Of a stretch of 37,179 nucleotides of DNA, positions 14,890 through 23,182 are shown piece by piece; the stretch's first letter is position 1, and each line of letters starts with the position of its first letter. The stretch covers positions 1 to 37,179 of the forward strand of contig NZ_QQAK01000005.1 in the NCBI RefSeq assembly GCF_003384035.1, in the 5' to 3' direction. The notes beneath the pieces are model-generated. The model did no database searches. It was not told the origin of the DNA and saw nothing but the letters and a program-made list of their open reading frames with translations. The position numbers and the translations under genes were made by a program. The stretch is from Sporosarcina sp. BI001-red (GTDB taxonomy: Bacteria; Bacillota; Bacilli; Bacillales_A; Planococcaceae).

Positions 14890-16101
14890 TTAATGAGCAG
14901 ATTCAACCTCATCGACATGTTTAATATGTTTTGTATTCGACCATATGACTACGACGGATAATAAAACAAAGAATCCTGCGACGATAAATGGAACGTTAGG
15001 ATTAAAAACCTCTCCTAGCTTCCCTGCAAGGAATGGGGCGATGGCGCCACCGATAAACCGAAGAAAGCTGTATGCAGCGGATGCTGTAGAACGTTCAACG
15101 GGACTTGCATTCATGACAGCAGTCGTAATCAATGTATTATTATTGCCGAGTAAAGCACCAGCAGCGATGACCGCAGCTATAAGTAACCATTGAGTCGACG
15201 TCCAGATTCCCATCACAAATAATAGCAAACCGAACAATATGAGCATGGCGCACATAGACTTAACTGTACCAAATCGCTGTTGCAGTTTTGGCGCGGTGAA
15301 TATGGATGTGATTGCAAGTAATAATCCCCATGCTAGGAAGACAAATCCTAAACCGTGTGCATCCAATCCGAGGACAAATGGGGCATATGCAAGTAAAGTA
15401 AAGAACCCAAAATTATATAACGCTGCTGAGATACCGAAAACGAGTAAAGATCTGTGTTTTAATGCGCGAAAAGGATCAAGAAGGGAAGTCTTCTTTGTTT
15501 CAGTTACGACTCTTTTCTCTTTTGGCATTAGAACGGACAGACCAATGAAGGCGATAATCATTAAGACTGCAACACCATAAAATGGACCTCTCCAAGAAAT
15601 TCCACCGAGTGCTCCACCGATTAGTGGGCCGACAGAAATACCAAGTCCCACGGCCGCCTCATAGAGAATAATGGCTTTCGCGTTTCCGCTGTTTGACAGT
15701 GTGACAATGGCTGTTAACGCAGTGGCAACGAATAAGGCATTTCCAAGACCCCATCCTCCACGTAATGCCACGAGTTGCCAGATTCCATTCGATGCGCCAC
15801 CAAGTGCGGAAAACACCGCTATGATTACAATACCTAAGAGAAGTGTTTTCTTCATCCCGATACGGGAAGTAATCGTCCCGGTGATTAGCATGGCAATCGC
15901 CATAACAGCATTATAGCTTGTGAAAAGTAACGTAGTTTGACTTTGGCTAGCGTCTAATTGTTCTGAAATTGCAGGTAGAATTGGATCTACAAGACCAAGA
16001 CCCATGAATGCAATAATGGATGCAAAAAAGACTGCCCATACCGCCTTTGGCTGTTGAAGTAACCCTGGATTATGGGGTAATTGATTATTTGATGATGACA
16101 T
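14890..16101 (-). CDS. MFS efflux transporter (DHA1/drug-resistance type), 403 aa
   Basis: A 12-segment major facilitator protein, probably a proton-coupled drug or metabolite exporter in the plasma membrane. The first segment carries GLGLVDPILPAISEQL, typical of DHA1 exporters. The loop 2/3 motif is GTITSRIGMKK (motif A, about 75-85), and the helix-5 region has GLGISVGPLIGGALGG (motif C, antiporter signature). The substrate is not readable. It starts 12 bp after the CBS-domain gene and shares its MarR-type control region. Length is normal for the family. Confidence 0.9.
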   Translation of the reverse strand: MSSSNNQLPHNPGLLQQPKAVWAVFFASIIAFMGLGLVDPILPAISEQLDASQSQTTLLFTSYNAVMAIAMLITGTITSRIGMKKTLLLGIVIIAVFSALGGASNGIWQLVALRGGWGLGNALFVATALTAIVTLSNSGNAKAIILYEAAVGLGISVGPLIGGALGGISWRGPFYGVAVLMIIAFIGLSVLMPKEKRVVTETKKTSLLDPFRALKHRSLLVFGISAALYNFGFFTLLAYAPFVLGLDAHGLGFVFLAWGLLLAITSIFTAPKLQQRFGTVKSMCAMLILFGLLLFVMGIWTSTQWLLIAAVIAAGALLGNNNTLITTAVMNASPVERSTASAAYSFLRFIGGAIAPFLAGKLGEVFNPNVPFIVAGFFVLLSVVVIWSNTKHIKHVDEVESAH

Positions 16102-16113
16102 AGGAAGATCCCC

Positions 16114-16572
16114 TTATTTTAAAATAGATTTGAAAGTATTGCGAAGTACATCTCCGCGGCTGATAATACCTACTAGCTTGGAATCTTGTTCAACGGGAAG
16201 TTTTTTAATTTGTTTTTTCCCTAATATAGCAGCGATTTTCTCTTCACTTGTCTCTGTAGTAACCGAAATCACCTTTTTCGTAGCAATGTCCATGACATTC
16301 AAGTCTAATGAACGCCTAACTCGTTCTTCAAACGGTGCATCATCGCCATTGAATACATTAACCGTATACAAGGAATCCACTACAATATCTTTATGTTTTC
16401 CTATATAGCGCATAATATCCCCATCGCTAATATAGCCAACCAACTTCATGTCGTTATTTACAATTGGCATTCCGCTAATTCGTTGATCAATAAACGTCTG
16501 TATGACTCTGCGGACCGTGTCTTTTTCGTTTACTAGGTAGACATTTTCAATCATAATATCTTGTGCTTTCAT
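16114..16572 (-). CDS. Tandem CBS-domain protein, 152 aa
   Basis: Two CBS motifs fill the protein: residues about 1-60 (AQDIMIENVYLV...GMPIVNNDMKLVGYISDGDI) and about 90-150 (VMDIATKKVISVTTE...KLPVEQDSKLVGIISRGDVL). Free-standing CBS pairs bind adenine nucleotides and act as sensors. It is the first gene of an operon with the MFS exporter and faces the MarR gene. The role in efflux control is unclear. The ATG is preceded by GGGGTGAC. Confidence 0.9.
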   Translation of the reverse strand: MKAQDIMIENVYLVNEKDTVRRVIQTFIDQRISGMPIVNNDMKLVGYISDGDIMRYIGKHKDIVVDSLYTVNVFNGDDAPFEERVRRSLDLNVMDIATKKVISVTTETSEEKIAAILGKKQIKKLPVEQDSKLVGIISRGDVLRNTFKSILK

Positions 16573-16599
16573 AATGTAGTCACCCCAATTAAAAGATTT

Positions 16600-16657
16600 T
16601 AGTTGTATCGTGCAACTAACTATTTGTATTATACAACTAGATTGGTGTATTATACAA
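16600..16657. promoter_or_regulatory. Three palindromic MarR-type operators in a divergent promoter
   Basis: Three related sites lie between the CBS and MarR genes: TAGTTG-n7-CAACTA (16600-16618), TTGTAT-t-ATACAA (16624-16636) and TGTAT-t-ATACA within 16646-16657. Each is extended by the shared ATACAACTA-like half. They are about 22 bp apart, two helical turns. MarR proteins bind such palindromes, so the regulator probably represses both itself and the CBS-MFS operon. Confidence 0.7.
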
Positions 16658-16692
16658 CTATAAAGAACTTTAAAACAGTCAGGAGGGTCAAA

Positions 16693-17124
16693 ATGGAAAA
16701 AGAATTATTACAAGACATTGAAAACGAAGTACTTGATTTTATTCGACGAATTGTTATTACTGACAAACAAGAGGGACATCTTGACCGGTCTGCTTTCATG
16801 ATTTTGCGTCAACTTACTATACTTGGGCCAGTTGGAGTTACCACACTGGCAGAACAATTAAATCTAGATTCATCAACCATTAGTAGGCAAGCAGCCGCAC
16901 TTGCGGATAAAGGGTACGTGGATAAAAAACCTAAGCTGGATGATAAAAGAGCTTTTTTTTATAGTATCACCACAACTGGTGCAGATATCCTTAGTGAAAA
17001 CAAACAACGTCGTTTGGATGGCCTGGAAATTGCACTTAGGGACTGGAGTGTCGAGGAGTGTGCTACATTCGCGACTCTTCTAAAGAAATATAACGAGTCC
17101 ATAAATATGGAGAAAAAAATGTGA
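16693..17124 (+). CDS. MarR-family transcriptional regulator, 143 aa
   Basis: The ATG at 16693 follows AGGAGGG at normal spacing; an upstream TTG frame would run through the operators and is rejected. The winged helix is visible as LTILGPVGVTTLAEQLNLDS, then STISRQAAALADKGYVDKKP and the wing DDKRAFFYSITTTG. The flanking helices form the dimer interface. It is divergent from CBS-MFS with three palindromes between, the classic layout of a ligand-released repressor of an efflux pump. The ligand is unknown. Confidence 0.9.
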   Translation: MEKELLQDIENEVLDFIRRIVITDKQEGHLDRSAFMILRQLTILGPVGVTTLAEQLNLDSSTISRQAAALADKGYVDKKPKLDDKRAFFYSITTTGADILSENKQRRLDGLEIALRDWSVEECATFATLLKKYNESINMEKKM

Positions 17125-17169
17125 ATGGAAAGAGCTTATATAGGTTATATTTTAAGACCACAGACAAAA

Positions 17170-17208
17170 GGAATGCGCCCACTTTAAACCGGTGGGTGCA
17201 TTCCTTTT
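17170..17208. terminator. Terminator between convergent marR and padR genes
   Basis: GGAATGCGCCCAC (17170-17182) pairs with GTGGGTGCATTCC (17192-17204), with one G-T pair. T-rich sequence follows and an A-run precedes, so it can serve both genes. Confidence 0.75.
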
Positions 17209-17244
17209 CTTCTATCTACAGCTCGTTATTTCTCAGCTCCATCA

Positions 17245-17796
17245 TCAGAACTCAGATCGTCCATCAAGCGATAAGCCGTCCTGGACAAACTTTAATACCT
17301 TTTCAAGCCAAGCAAGATCTACTCGCATTTGATTATGTGTGTACTCTGTAATAAGGTGAAGAGCTGGTGGTGTCTTTTCTTCCATCTGCTCCCAAACCTG
17401 ATCATAGTGAGTAATTTTTTCTTTCAATTTTTCAACCTGTTCGGCTAACATAAAAGCTGATTTCTCAAGATCAGTATGTTTAATGAAGATGACCGAGGAG
17501 TAAATGGAACGAATACCTTCAAAGCTTGCTAAACTTTTATAGATTTTTTCCTTCAATACTTCTCTACCCTTATCCGTAATCCCATATACAGTCCGAGAAG
17601 GGCGGTTCTCTTCATGAACAACTTCAATCATTTCAATACAGCCTTTTTTTTGCAAGGAATCAAAGTTGTAATACAGATTTCCATCTTTTATCGTGGAAAC
17701 CTCATCGATATTGTTTTTTTTGAAAATCCGTTTCAAATCATATGGATGATGATGCCCTTCTGAAAGAACACCTAGAATAAAAATTTGTAGAGACAT
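17245..17796 (-). CDS. PadR-family transcriptional regulator, 183 aa
   Basis: The N-terminal winged helix shows ILGVLSEGHHHPYDLKRIF (about 6-24), DGNLYYNFDSLQKKGCIEMI and YGITDKGREVLKE, typical of PadR. Residues about 95-180 form the PadR C-terminal dimer helix domain (Vir_act_alpha_C-like). The ATG at 17796 is chosen since the GGAGGT site lies upstream of it and inside the longer TTG reading. It lies directly downstream of the ABC-2 membrane protein gene, whose promoter carries palindromes suited to PadR. Autoregulation of the pair as one operon is likely. Confidence 0.85.
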   Translation of the reverse strand: MSLQIFILGVLSEGHHHPYDLKRIFKKNNIDEVSTIKDGNLYYNFDSLQKKGCIEMIEVVHEENRPSRTVYGITDKGREVLKEKIYKSLASFEGIRSIYSSVIFIKHTDLEKSAFMLAEQVEKLKEKITHYDQVWEQMEEKTPPALHLITEYTHNQMRVDLAWLEKVLKFVQDGLSLDGRSEF

Positions 17797-17865
17797 GGGT
17801 ATGCGTAGACCTCCCAGCAATTCAACCTGTACTTCTCACTAAGAATAAGTTTACACCATTTGTAA

Positions 17866-19023
17866 CTAGGCTGCACGTCCCTCCTTTTTAGCCTCCATCT
17901 TTTTGACAGGAAGTAACTGGTGAACCACCAGAACTAGGATAAAGAATACAACGCCGATAAGTGCTAGTTTCAACAAGTGGCCAGCAGCTCCACTACCACC
18001 GAACAAAAGGATGTAATCGGCTTGTGTACTGTGAAACATGATAGATACATGACTAAGTGCCTTGAAAATCCCTGGCATCATACTTGTTGTCATCATTGCT
18101 CCACACGCAACTACCTGTGAGAACATGAAAGGCAAATTCACAAACATTGCCTGTGTTCGGAATAGAAAGGCGAAGATTGTCATGAATTCAACTGCAACAA
18201 TCATTTCCAGTGAATGGGAAAGCCAAACCTTTACAAATACATCCCAGTCAAATCCTCCACTGATTGCAAAGTAGGCAATGACACCAAGTATTGGTGTGAA
18301 AAAGCAAACGAGGACATTCAAAACCTGCATTGACCAAAATGATTTCCATTTTCCAAAATGCTGTTTCACTCCAAGCAGTACATTCCCTGTCGTCATGGAA
18401 TAAACCATCGCAGCAATATAGGAAACCATCATTAGGAAGAATGGTGCCATCTGATGATTCATACCTTCCGGGACTATGGCTGTTTTATGAATAGTTGACT
18501 CTAGCTTATTTGGAAGTGCAATAGCTAGTTCCTTTGCTTGATCGGCAGGCATATGTAAGCTGGTAAGTGTCCCCGCCGTACCGTTTATACCAATCTCCTT
18601 ATTAATCGAAGCTGTCATCTCTGTTGCCACTTGTGCCATTGCTTCTGTAACAAGTGGCGGATTCGCCTCATTTATGTAGAAGTCAAGCGTACTTTTCTCC
18701 CCTTGTTTCTGTAAACTCTCCATAAAACCTGAGGGCATGGTAATGATAAAGTAAATTTCATGCTTATCAAGTTTTTCCTTTGCTTTCTCTAACGAACTTT
18801 CCTTAACCGTGTTAAAAGGCAATTGACTTGTGAAGCTATCCATCATCGCCTGGCCAGCTTCACCGTCCTGATTGACAATCGCAACATCAAGCTTATCAAT
18901 GTTCTTCGGTACCGCACCATAGCCATACATAAAAATAGCGATAAAAACAATTTGATAGAATGCAGCCATGATGATTGCATTTCGAACTGCCGGTATCTTA
19001 ACAATCCTCTTAAAAACTTGCAA
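17866..19023 (-). CDS. ABC-2 type / YhgE-Pip-like membrane protein, 385 aa
   Basis: One N-terminal membrane segment (about 15-35) is followed by a large extracytoplasmic domain (VAIVNQDGEAGQAMMDSF; YFIITMPSGFMESLQ). Five further segments follow (about 190-370). This is the layout of ABC-2 permease-like proteins of the YhgE/DUF3533 group, used in export of drugs or lipids or in secretion. No ATPase is encoded nearby, so it may act alone or with a distant partner. The start is TTG, with a strong AGGAGG site 9-10 bases before it. It forms an operon with padR. Confidence 0.85.
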   Translation of the reverse strand: MQVFKRIVKIPAVRNAIIMAAFYQIVFIAIFMYGYGAVPKNIDKLDVAIVNQDGEAGQAMMDSFTSQLPFNTVKESSLEKAKEKLDKHEIYFIITMPSGFMESLQKQGEKSTLDFYINEANPPLVTEAMAQVATEMTASINKEIGINGTAGTLTSLHMPADQAKELAIALPNKLESTIHKTAIVPEGMNHQMAPFFLMMVSYIAAMVYSMTTGNVLLGVKQHFGKWKSFWSMQVLNVLVCFFTPILGVIAYFAISGGFDWDVFVKVWLSHSLEMIVAVEFMTIFAFLFRTQAMFVNLPFMFSQVVACGAMMTTSMMPGIFKALSHVSIMFHSTQADYILLFGGSGAAGHLLKLALIGVVFFILVLVVHQLLPVKKMEAKKEGRAA

Positions 19024-19049
19024 ATTAAATAACCTCCTGTGTATTTCAA

Positions 19050-19136
19050 ATTATAGTACTCAGTTTCGAGTAGCAAGGAGGAATTATACTCGTCCAAAAA
19101 TTTGTAGTCAATACTCAATTGGTAGATTGAGTATTG
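19050..19136 (-). promoter_or_regulatory. Promoter with PadR-like palindromes before the ABC-2 gene
   Basis: CAATACTCAAT (19109-19119) and ATTGAGTATTG (19126-19136) are perfect 11-bp arms with a 6-bp spacer. A second, shorter site, TACTC-n6-GAGTA (19057-19072), has the same half-site TACTC. It overlaps a minus-strand promoter whose -10 TATAAT is at 19055-19050. Repression by the operon's own PadR protein is the simplest reading. Confidence 0.65.
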
Positions 19137-19322
19137 GAGTGCCCATTTCGAAAGCTAACAAGAAACGTTTCTGAAACAGGCTATAGTCGAAATGTAAGCA
19201 AACCCGGAGAATAATTTTTCATAAAAACGGGATGAATTTTACGAACTAATCATGAAAATTACTAGAAATAAAGTCAAAAAGGGATGCTGTATCCTATCTG
19301 ATGCATAGGTATCCAAACATTA

Positions 19323-19351
19323 TTGACATGCATTTACGTTAGTTGTATACT
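19323..19351 (+). promoter_or_regulatory. Sigma-A promoter of the lysine-riboswitch operon
   Basis: TTGACA (19323-19328) and TATACT (19346-19351) are separated by exactly 17 bases, near the sigma-A consensus. They sit just before the lysine riboswitch leader. The stretch 19137-19322 upstream holds nothing recognised. Confidence 0.8.
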
Positions 19352-19383
19352 GAAGCACATAATTTAATAGACCTCACAGCTTA

Positions 19384-19545
19384 TGTATGTGAGGTAGAGG
19401 CGCGATAGTTATTAGTGCATAGTGAAGTCCGAGAAGACGTAGAAGCTATGCAGAAGGAAATGTCGCCGAAGTATAGGAAGTATTCTCGTCTATCTATACT
19501 GGGACTGTAATGAATAATTGCAGGACTGTCTTAATAAATTTTCCG
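19384..19545 (+). promoter_or_regulatory. Lysine riboswitch (L-box) leader
   Basis: Conserved L-box segments appear in order: GAGGTAGAGGCGCGA (near 19391), a GCATAG...CTATGC arm with the AGTCCGAGAAGACG loop, GAAGGAAATGTCGCCGAAG (near 19454-19472) and a TATAG...CTATACTGGGACTGT arm ending near 19508. This is the five-helix lysine aptamer. It lies between a sigma-A promoter and an intrinsic terminator at 19660-19695, so lysine should stop transcription of the hydrolase and permease genes. The exact P1 ends are approximate. Confidence 0.88.
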
Positions 19546-19659
19546 ATTTATTAAGTTGTGCTATCTCAGAAAGAGATAAAAGTGAGGAATTTGGAATGAC
19601 TACATCATTTTCTGGTTTCTATCATGGAAAAGAGCATAGTCTTTTTTTTATTTTCTTTA

Positions 19660-19695
19660 AGAGATTCTTCAGCACAAATGGAATCTCTTTTTATT
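19660..19695 (+). terminator. Riboswitch-linked intrinsic terminator
   Basis: AGAGATTC (19660-19667) pairs with GAATCTCT (19681-19688), followed by a T-rich run. It lies 55 bp before the hydrolase start, within the leader, and probably serves as the expression platform of the lysine riboswitch. A preceding T8 run at 19641-19649 may belong to an alternative hairpin. Confidence 0.65.
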
Positions 19696-19749
19696 ATGGT
19701 TACAAATTACTTACAGTCGATAATCAGACTGGATATGGAGGAATATAGG

Positions 19750-20460
19750 ATGGAAAACCAACAAACTCTTTATTACGATTTTATACCTACAGGTGAGGAG
19801 AAAATGAAGTTAGATCCTGCAAAAACAGCTCTTTTAATTGTGGATATGCAAAATCAGTTTATTAGCCGAGATGGATTAGATGCACAAATCGCTCGTGAAC
19901 GAGGCATGTTTGATAAGTGGGGATACTTCTTTGATCGCATCGATGAGGTTGTGGTTCCGAACAACCAGAAACTACTGAATTATTTCCGATCCAATCAATT
20001 AGAAGTTACGTATGGCCGTATTGCTTGTCACCATAAGGATGGACGCGACCGTTCACCTGTACAACGTCGCCCAGGTTGGAATAATATCTTATTGCCTATC
20101 GGTGATCCAGGCGCAGAAATGGTTGATGAATTAAAACCATTAGAGGATGAAATCGTAGTAAATAAGACGACAGACAGTGTGTTAAGTGGGACAAACTATG
20201 AGTTTTTACTTCGTAATATGGGCATAGAAACGGTTGTGTGTACTGGTGTTGTAACGGACCAATGTGTTGCCTCAACTGTTCGAAGCCTAGCTGACGCTGG
20301 ATTTGAAGTGATTTTAGTTGAAGATGCTTGCGCAGCGGCAACAAAAGAATTACATGATGCAGAAATCATGATTATGAACCAAATCTATTGCCAAGTAATG
20401 AGTACGGAAGAAACAATTCAATTCATATCAGAGGAAATGGAACAAGGTGTAATCGTTTAA
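19750..20460 (+). CDS. Isochorismatase-like cysteine hydrolase under lysine control, 236 aa
   Basis: The isochorismatase/nicotinamidase fold uses an Asp-Lys-Cys triad, seen here as D32 (LLIVDMQNQF), K139 (IVVNKTTDS) and C172 (GVVTDQCVASTVRSLADAGF). Members hydrolyse amides, carbamates or isochorismate. The ATG at 19750 follows GGAGG by 8 bases; longer readings run into the terminator. It is the first gene after a lysine riboswitch and lies 22 bp before an APC permease, so its substrate may be a lysine derivative or amide taken up by that permease. The exact reaction is unknown. Confidence 0.88.
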   Translation: MENQQTLYYDFIPTGEEKMKLDPAKTALLIVDMQNQFISRDGLDAQIARERGMFDKWGYFFDRIDEVVVPNNQKLLNYFRSNQLEVTYGRIACHHKDGRDRSPVQRRPGWNNILLPIGDPGAEMVDELKPLEDEIVVNKTTDSVLSGTNYEFLLRNMGIETVVCTGVVTDQCVASTVRSLADAGFEVILVEDACAAATKELHDAEIMIMNQIYCQVMSTEETIQFISEEMEQGVIV

Positions 20461-20482
20461 AACTAGAGAGGAAGCATTTTCT

Positions 20483-21829
20483 ATGAGTAATGTACAAAGT
20501 GAAACTCCAGTTCCTCAATTTAAGAGAGTATTGAAACTGAAGGATTTGGTTATTTACGGGATCGCCTTTATGACCCCAATTGCCCCTGCGTATATTTATG
20601 GGTATGCATCCCAGCTAACAAAAGGGATGTTACCGTTAGCTTATTTAATCGCGATGTTAGCAATGCTGTTTTCTGCATATAGCTATGGCAGGATGGCGGC
20701 GGCTTTTCCGGTTTCGGGTTCTACCTATACGTATACACAGCGTGCCATTAATCCGCATTTAGGATTTTTCGCCGGGTGGGCAATGTTTATGGATTATGTA
20801 TTAGTACCTTTAATTGTCTTTATGATCGGGGCATCTTATGCCAACGTGTTAGTTCCATTTATCCCGTATTGGGCTTGGGTCCTAATAATTGCAGGAGTGA
20901 TTACAAGTATAAATATACTTGGCATGCAAATGGCAGCCAAAACCAATCAGTTTTTAGTACTATTCATGGGGATTGTCGTTGTGATCTTCGTGATCTTTTG
21001 TATGAAGGCGATTACGGTAGGCGGAGGGGTATCCTCATTAGTATCGATCACTCCGTTCTTTAATAGTGAAACATTTACAATTTCAGCAGTCGTGTCAGGG
21101 GCAGCAATCGCATGTTTTTCATTTTTAGGATTTGACTCGATTACGACATTATCTGAAGAAGCGGTAAATCCGAAAGATGACATATGGAAAGCGGCTATTC
21201 TTTCTTGCTTAATTGGAGGGGCGATTTTTATCGTCCAAGCGTATGTGGCTCAACTTGTATGGCCAGACGTGAATAGCTTTAAGTCACAAGATACTGCTCT
21301 ATTTGAAATTGCAGAAGCAGCAGGGGGAGCATTGCTAGCAACTCTTTTCACTGTAGCAATTATCGTTTCAACTTTTACAGCAGGGTTAACCGGACAAGCG
21401 AGTGCGTCCCGCCTAATGTTTAGTATGGGGCGTGATGAAGTACTACCGAAAAAGTTCTTTACTCATTTGCATCCGAAGTATCAAACACCGATGTATAACA
21501 TTTTGTTAATGTGCGGCATTAGTATTGTTGGGGCACTTGTTTTACCAATGAATTTAGTTGCAGAACTCATGAATTTTGGTGGGTTGTCAGGATTCATGCT
21601 TGTGAACTTATCGGTAATTGTCTATTACTATTTCCGAAAAAAAGAGAAGAAATTTGTACGATATTTAATGATTCCGGGATTAGGGTTTTTAATCTGCCTT
21701 TACCTGTTTATTCACTTGTCGCCATTAACTTTAGAAGTGGGATTTGCATGGATGGCTTTGGGATTAGTGTATGCTCTTGTGACAACGAAAGGATTCAAAA
21801 AGAAACCTCGCATTCTTACAGATTTATAA
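20483..21829 (+). CDS. APC-family amino-acid permease, probable lysine/lysine-derivative importer, 448 aa
   Basis: A 12-segment APC transporter. The first helix carries YGIAFMTPIAPAYIYGYASQ, with the unwound substrate-binding segment. The helix 2-3 region is PVSGSTYTYTQRAINPHLGF, and the helix 6 region is GFDSITTLSEEAVNPKDDI, all standard APC motifs. Location under a lysine riboswitch suggests lysine or a related cation as substrate. Sequence alone also resembles polyamine (PuuP-type) carriers. It is followed by a strong terminator at 21856. A decayed partial copy of this gene lies at 23922-24047. Confidence 0.88.
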   Translation: MSNVQSETPVPQFKRVLKLKDLVIYGIAFMTPIAPAYIYGYASQLTKGMLPLAYLIAMLAMLFSAYSYGRMAAAFPVSGSTYTYTQRAINPHLGFFAGWAMFMDYVLVPLIVFMIGASYANVLVPFIPYWAWVLIIAGVITSINILGMQMAAKTNQFLVLFMGIVVVIFVIFCMKAITVGGGVSSLVSITPFFNSETFTISAVVSGAAIACFSFLGFDSITTLSEEAVNPKDDIWKAAILSCLIGGAIFIVQAYVAQLVWPDVNSFKSQDTALFEIAEAAGGALLATLFTVAIIVSTFTAGLTGQASASRLMFSMGRDEVLPKKFFTHLHPKYQTPMYNILLMCGISIVGALVLPMNLVAELMNFGGLSGFMLVNLSVIVYYYFRKKEKKFVRYLMIPGLGFLICLYLFIHLSPLTLEVGFAWMALGLVYALVTTKGFKKKPRILTDL

Positions 21830-21855
21830 AAGTGAAATGACTCGTTATACACAGA

Positions 21856-21897
21856 AGACATGAACTCAGGATTTTCTTAGAGTTCATGTCTTTTTTT
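21856..21897 (+). terminator. Terminator of the hydrolase-permease operon
   Basis: AGACATGAACTC (21856-21867) pairs perfectly with GAGTTCATGTCT (21880-21891), followed by a T-run. A near copy recurs at 24007-24047. Confidence 0.9.
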
Positions 21898-22017
21898 GAT
21901 GAATACATTGACAGTCATTAATAATACCCATTAAATAATTGAATATGTTAATTGAAACAAGTTGATTTGTTGAATATGTGTAGTATGATATTAATAATAT
22001 GTATAAAGGAGATAAAT

Positions 22018-22380
22018 ATGGCGTACCCAATTATCACGAATTGTCCTGTTTGCAGCGAGGTGCTGAAGATTACGAAGTTACAGTGTACACATTGCGATAC
22101 AACAATTGAAAACGAATTTGAACTCTCTAAATTTGCAACGCTTAGTTCAGAACATCTTTCTTTTATCGAAATCTTCCTTAAAAGCCGAGGGAATATTAAA
22201 GAAGTGGAAAAAGAATTAGGAGTTTCCTATCCAACTGTACGGGGGAAGTTAAACGAAATCGTTTCTGCTCTAGGGGCTACTGAAAAGAAAAATGATTTAG
22301 ATGATAAAAATGTAATTGATATGCTTGGTAGGGGAGAAATCTCACTTGATGAAGCAATTAAGACAATAAAGGGAAACTAA
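22018..22380 (+). CDS. DUF2089-family zinc-ribbon/HTH protein, 120 aa
   Basis: Residues about 8-30 form a C-x2-C...C-x2-C zinc ribbon (CPVCSEVLKITKLQCTHC). The rest is HTH-like (SFIEIFLKSRGNIKEVEKEL, then GVSYPTVRGKLNEIVSALG), which is the DUF2089 arrangement and probably binds DNA. The ATG at 22018 has AAGGAG upstream; a longer frame lacks a site. It is first in a three-gene cluster with a SHOCT-like protein and a 95-aa protein. Such clusters are thought to regulate membrane-stress genes. That role is inferred from family context. Confidence 0.85.
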   Translation: MAYPIITNCPVCSEVLKITKLQCTHCDTTIENEFELSKFATLSSEHLSFIEIFLKSRGNIKEVEKELGVSYPTVRGKLNEIVSALGATEKKNDLDDKNVIDMLGRGEISLDEAIKTIKGN

Positions 22381-22392
22381 AGGGGGAAATGA

Positions 22393-22788
22393 ATGATGAA
22401 AGAAGAAATTACGAAGGTACTTACAATGGTTCAAGAGGGAAAGCTTAGCGCGGAGGAAGCTAGTGGACTAATTCAAGCACTAAAGGAAAAAGATTCTACT
22501 ACAGCTACGACTAAAGGTTCAGACTACATGGATAGAATGTTGAAAGTTCGCGTTATATCAGAGGAAGGCGATAATGTAAGCGTAAACTTACCATTACGGC
22601 TCATCAAAGTTGCGTTAAAATCGGGTCTAAACATTGCTTCAGCAATCCCTGAATCCGCTAAATACGTAAAAGATATCAACATTCTTGACGTGGACTTGAT
22701 TTTAAAAGCCATTGAAGACGAATTGTCGGGTCCAATTGTCGATGTTGAAAGTCAAAATGGCGACAAAGTCTCTGTCGTGATTGAGTAA
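22393..22788 (+). CDS. SHOCT-like domain protein of the DUF2089 cluster, 131 aa
   Basis: The N-terminus (ITKVLTMVQEGKLSAEEASG) is the short amphipathic helical motif (SHOCT-like) found at the start of YvlB-type proteins. The rest (about 45-130) looks like a small beta-rich domain ending in VDVESQNGDKVSVVIE. It begins 12 bp after the DUF2089 gene, behind GGGGG. The similar VxVxxxDGxxVxVxI ending in the next gene suggests related domains. Function is unknown. Confidence 0.75.
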   Translation: MMKEEITKVLTMVQEGKLSAEEASGLIQALKEKDSTTATTKGSDYMDRMLKVRVISEEGDNVSVNLPLRLIKVALKSGLNIASAIPESAKYVKDINILDVDLILKAIEDELSGPIVDVESQNGDKVSVVIE

Positions 22789-22793
22789 TCCCT

Positions 22794-23081
22794 ATGTTAA
22801 AAGTTAAAGTGAAACAAAAAGGGAAGATTGAATTCACCGTTCCTTTGCCATATCTCCTTTTAAATGTCGGAGGTTGGATTGCTACTTCACCTTTACTATG
22901 GAAATTTGTCAACAGTACGTTTATCCAAAAGAACATAGACAAAAATGCAAAGTCGTTTATTCCCATATCTATTGAACGTCAAGATGTTAGACACATATTA
23001 CGAGAAATAAAACGATATCGTGGATTAACAATCGTTGAAGTGAAAGATAAGGACGGGACAGAAGTTGTTGTAAAGTTATAA
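22794..23081 (+). CDS. Unknown 95-aa protein, third gene of the DUF2089 cluster
   Basis: The start lies 5 bp after the previous stop, so translation is probably coupled. A moderately hydrophobic segment (VPLPYLLLNVGGWIATSPLL, about 16-35) is followed by a basic region and a VEVKDKDGTEVVVKL ending like that of its neighbour. It may be a membrane-peripheral partner of the SHOCT-like protein. I do not recognise a named family. Confidence 0.7.
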   Translation: MLKVKVKQKGKIEFTVPLPYLLLNVGGWIATSPLLWKFVNSTFIQKNIDKNAKSFIPISIERQDVRHILREIKRYRGLTIVEVKDKDGTEVVVKL

Positions 23082-23146
23082 AAGGGCGACACTTATGTCC
23101 AAGAAGTTATCGCCAACTTATGATTCTGAATCCTATACGTTAAGCC

Positions 23147-23182
23147 AAGTATCCACCTTCATCTGCGGGCGGATGCTTTTTT
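23147..23182 (+). terminator. Terminator after the DUF2089 cluster
   Basis: AAGTATCC (23147-23154) pairs with GGATGCTT (23171-23178) through one T-G pair, and a T-run follows. The remainder of 23183-23498 shows no supported gene. Confidence 0.6.

Noticed and set aside
16603..16692. N-terminal extension of MarR from an upstream TTG
   Set aside because: It would translate through the three operator palindromes and has no ribosome site; the ATG at 16693 has AGGAGGG.
19518..19749. Small + frames within the lysine riboswitch leader and N-terminal extension of the hydrolase
   Set aside because: They cross the terminator hairpin and lack ribosome sites.
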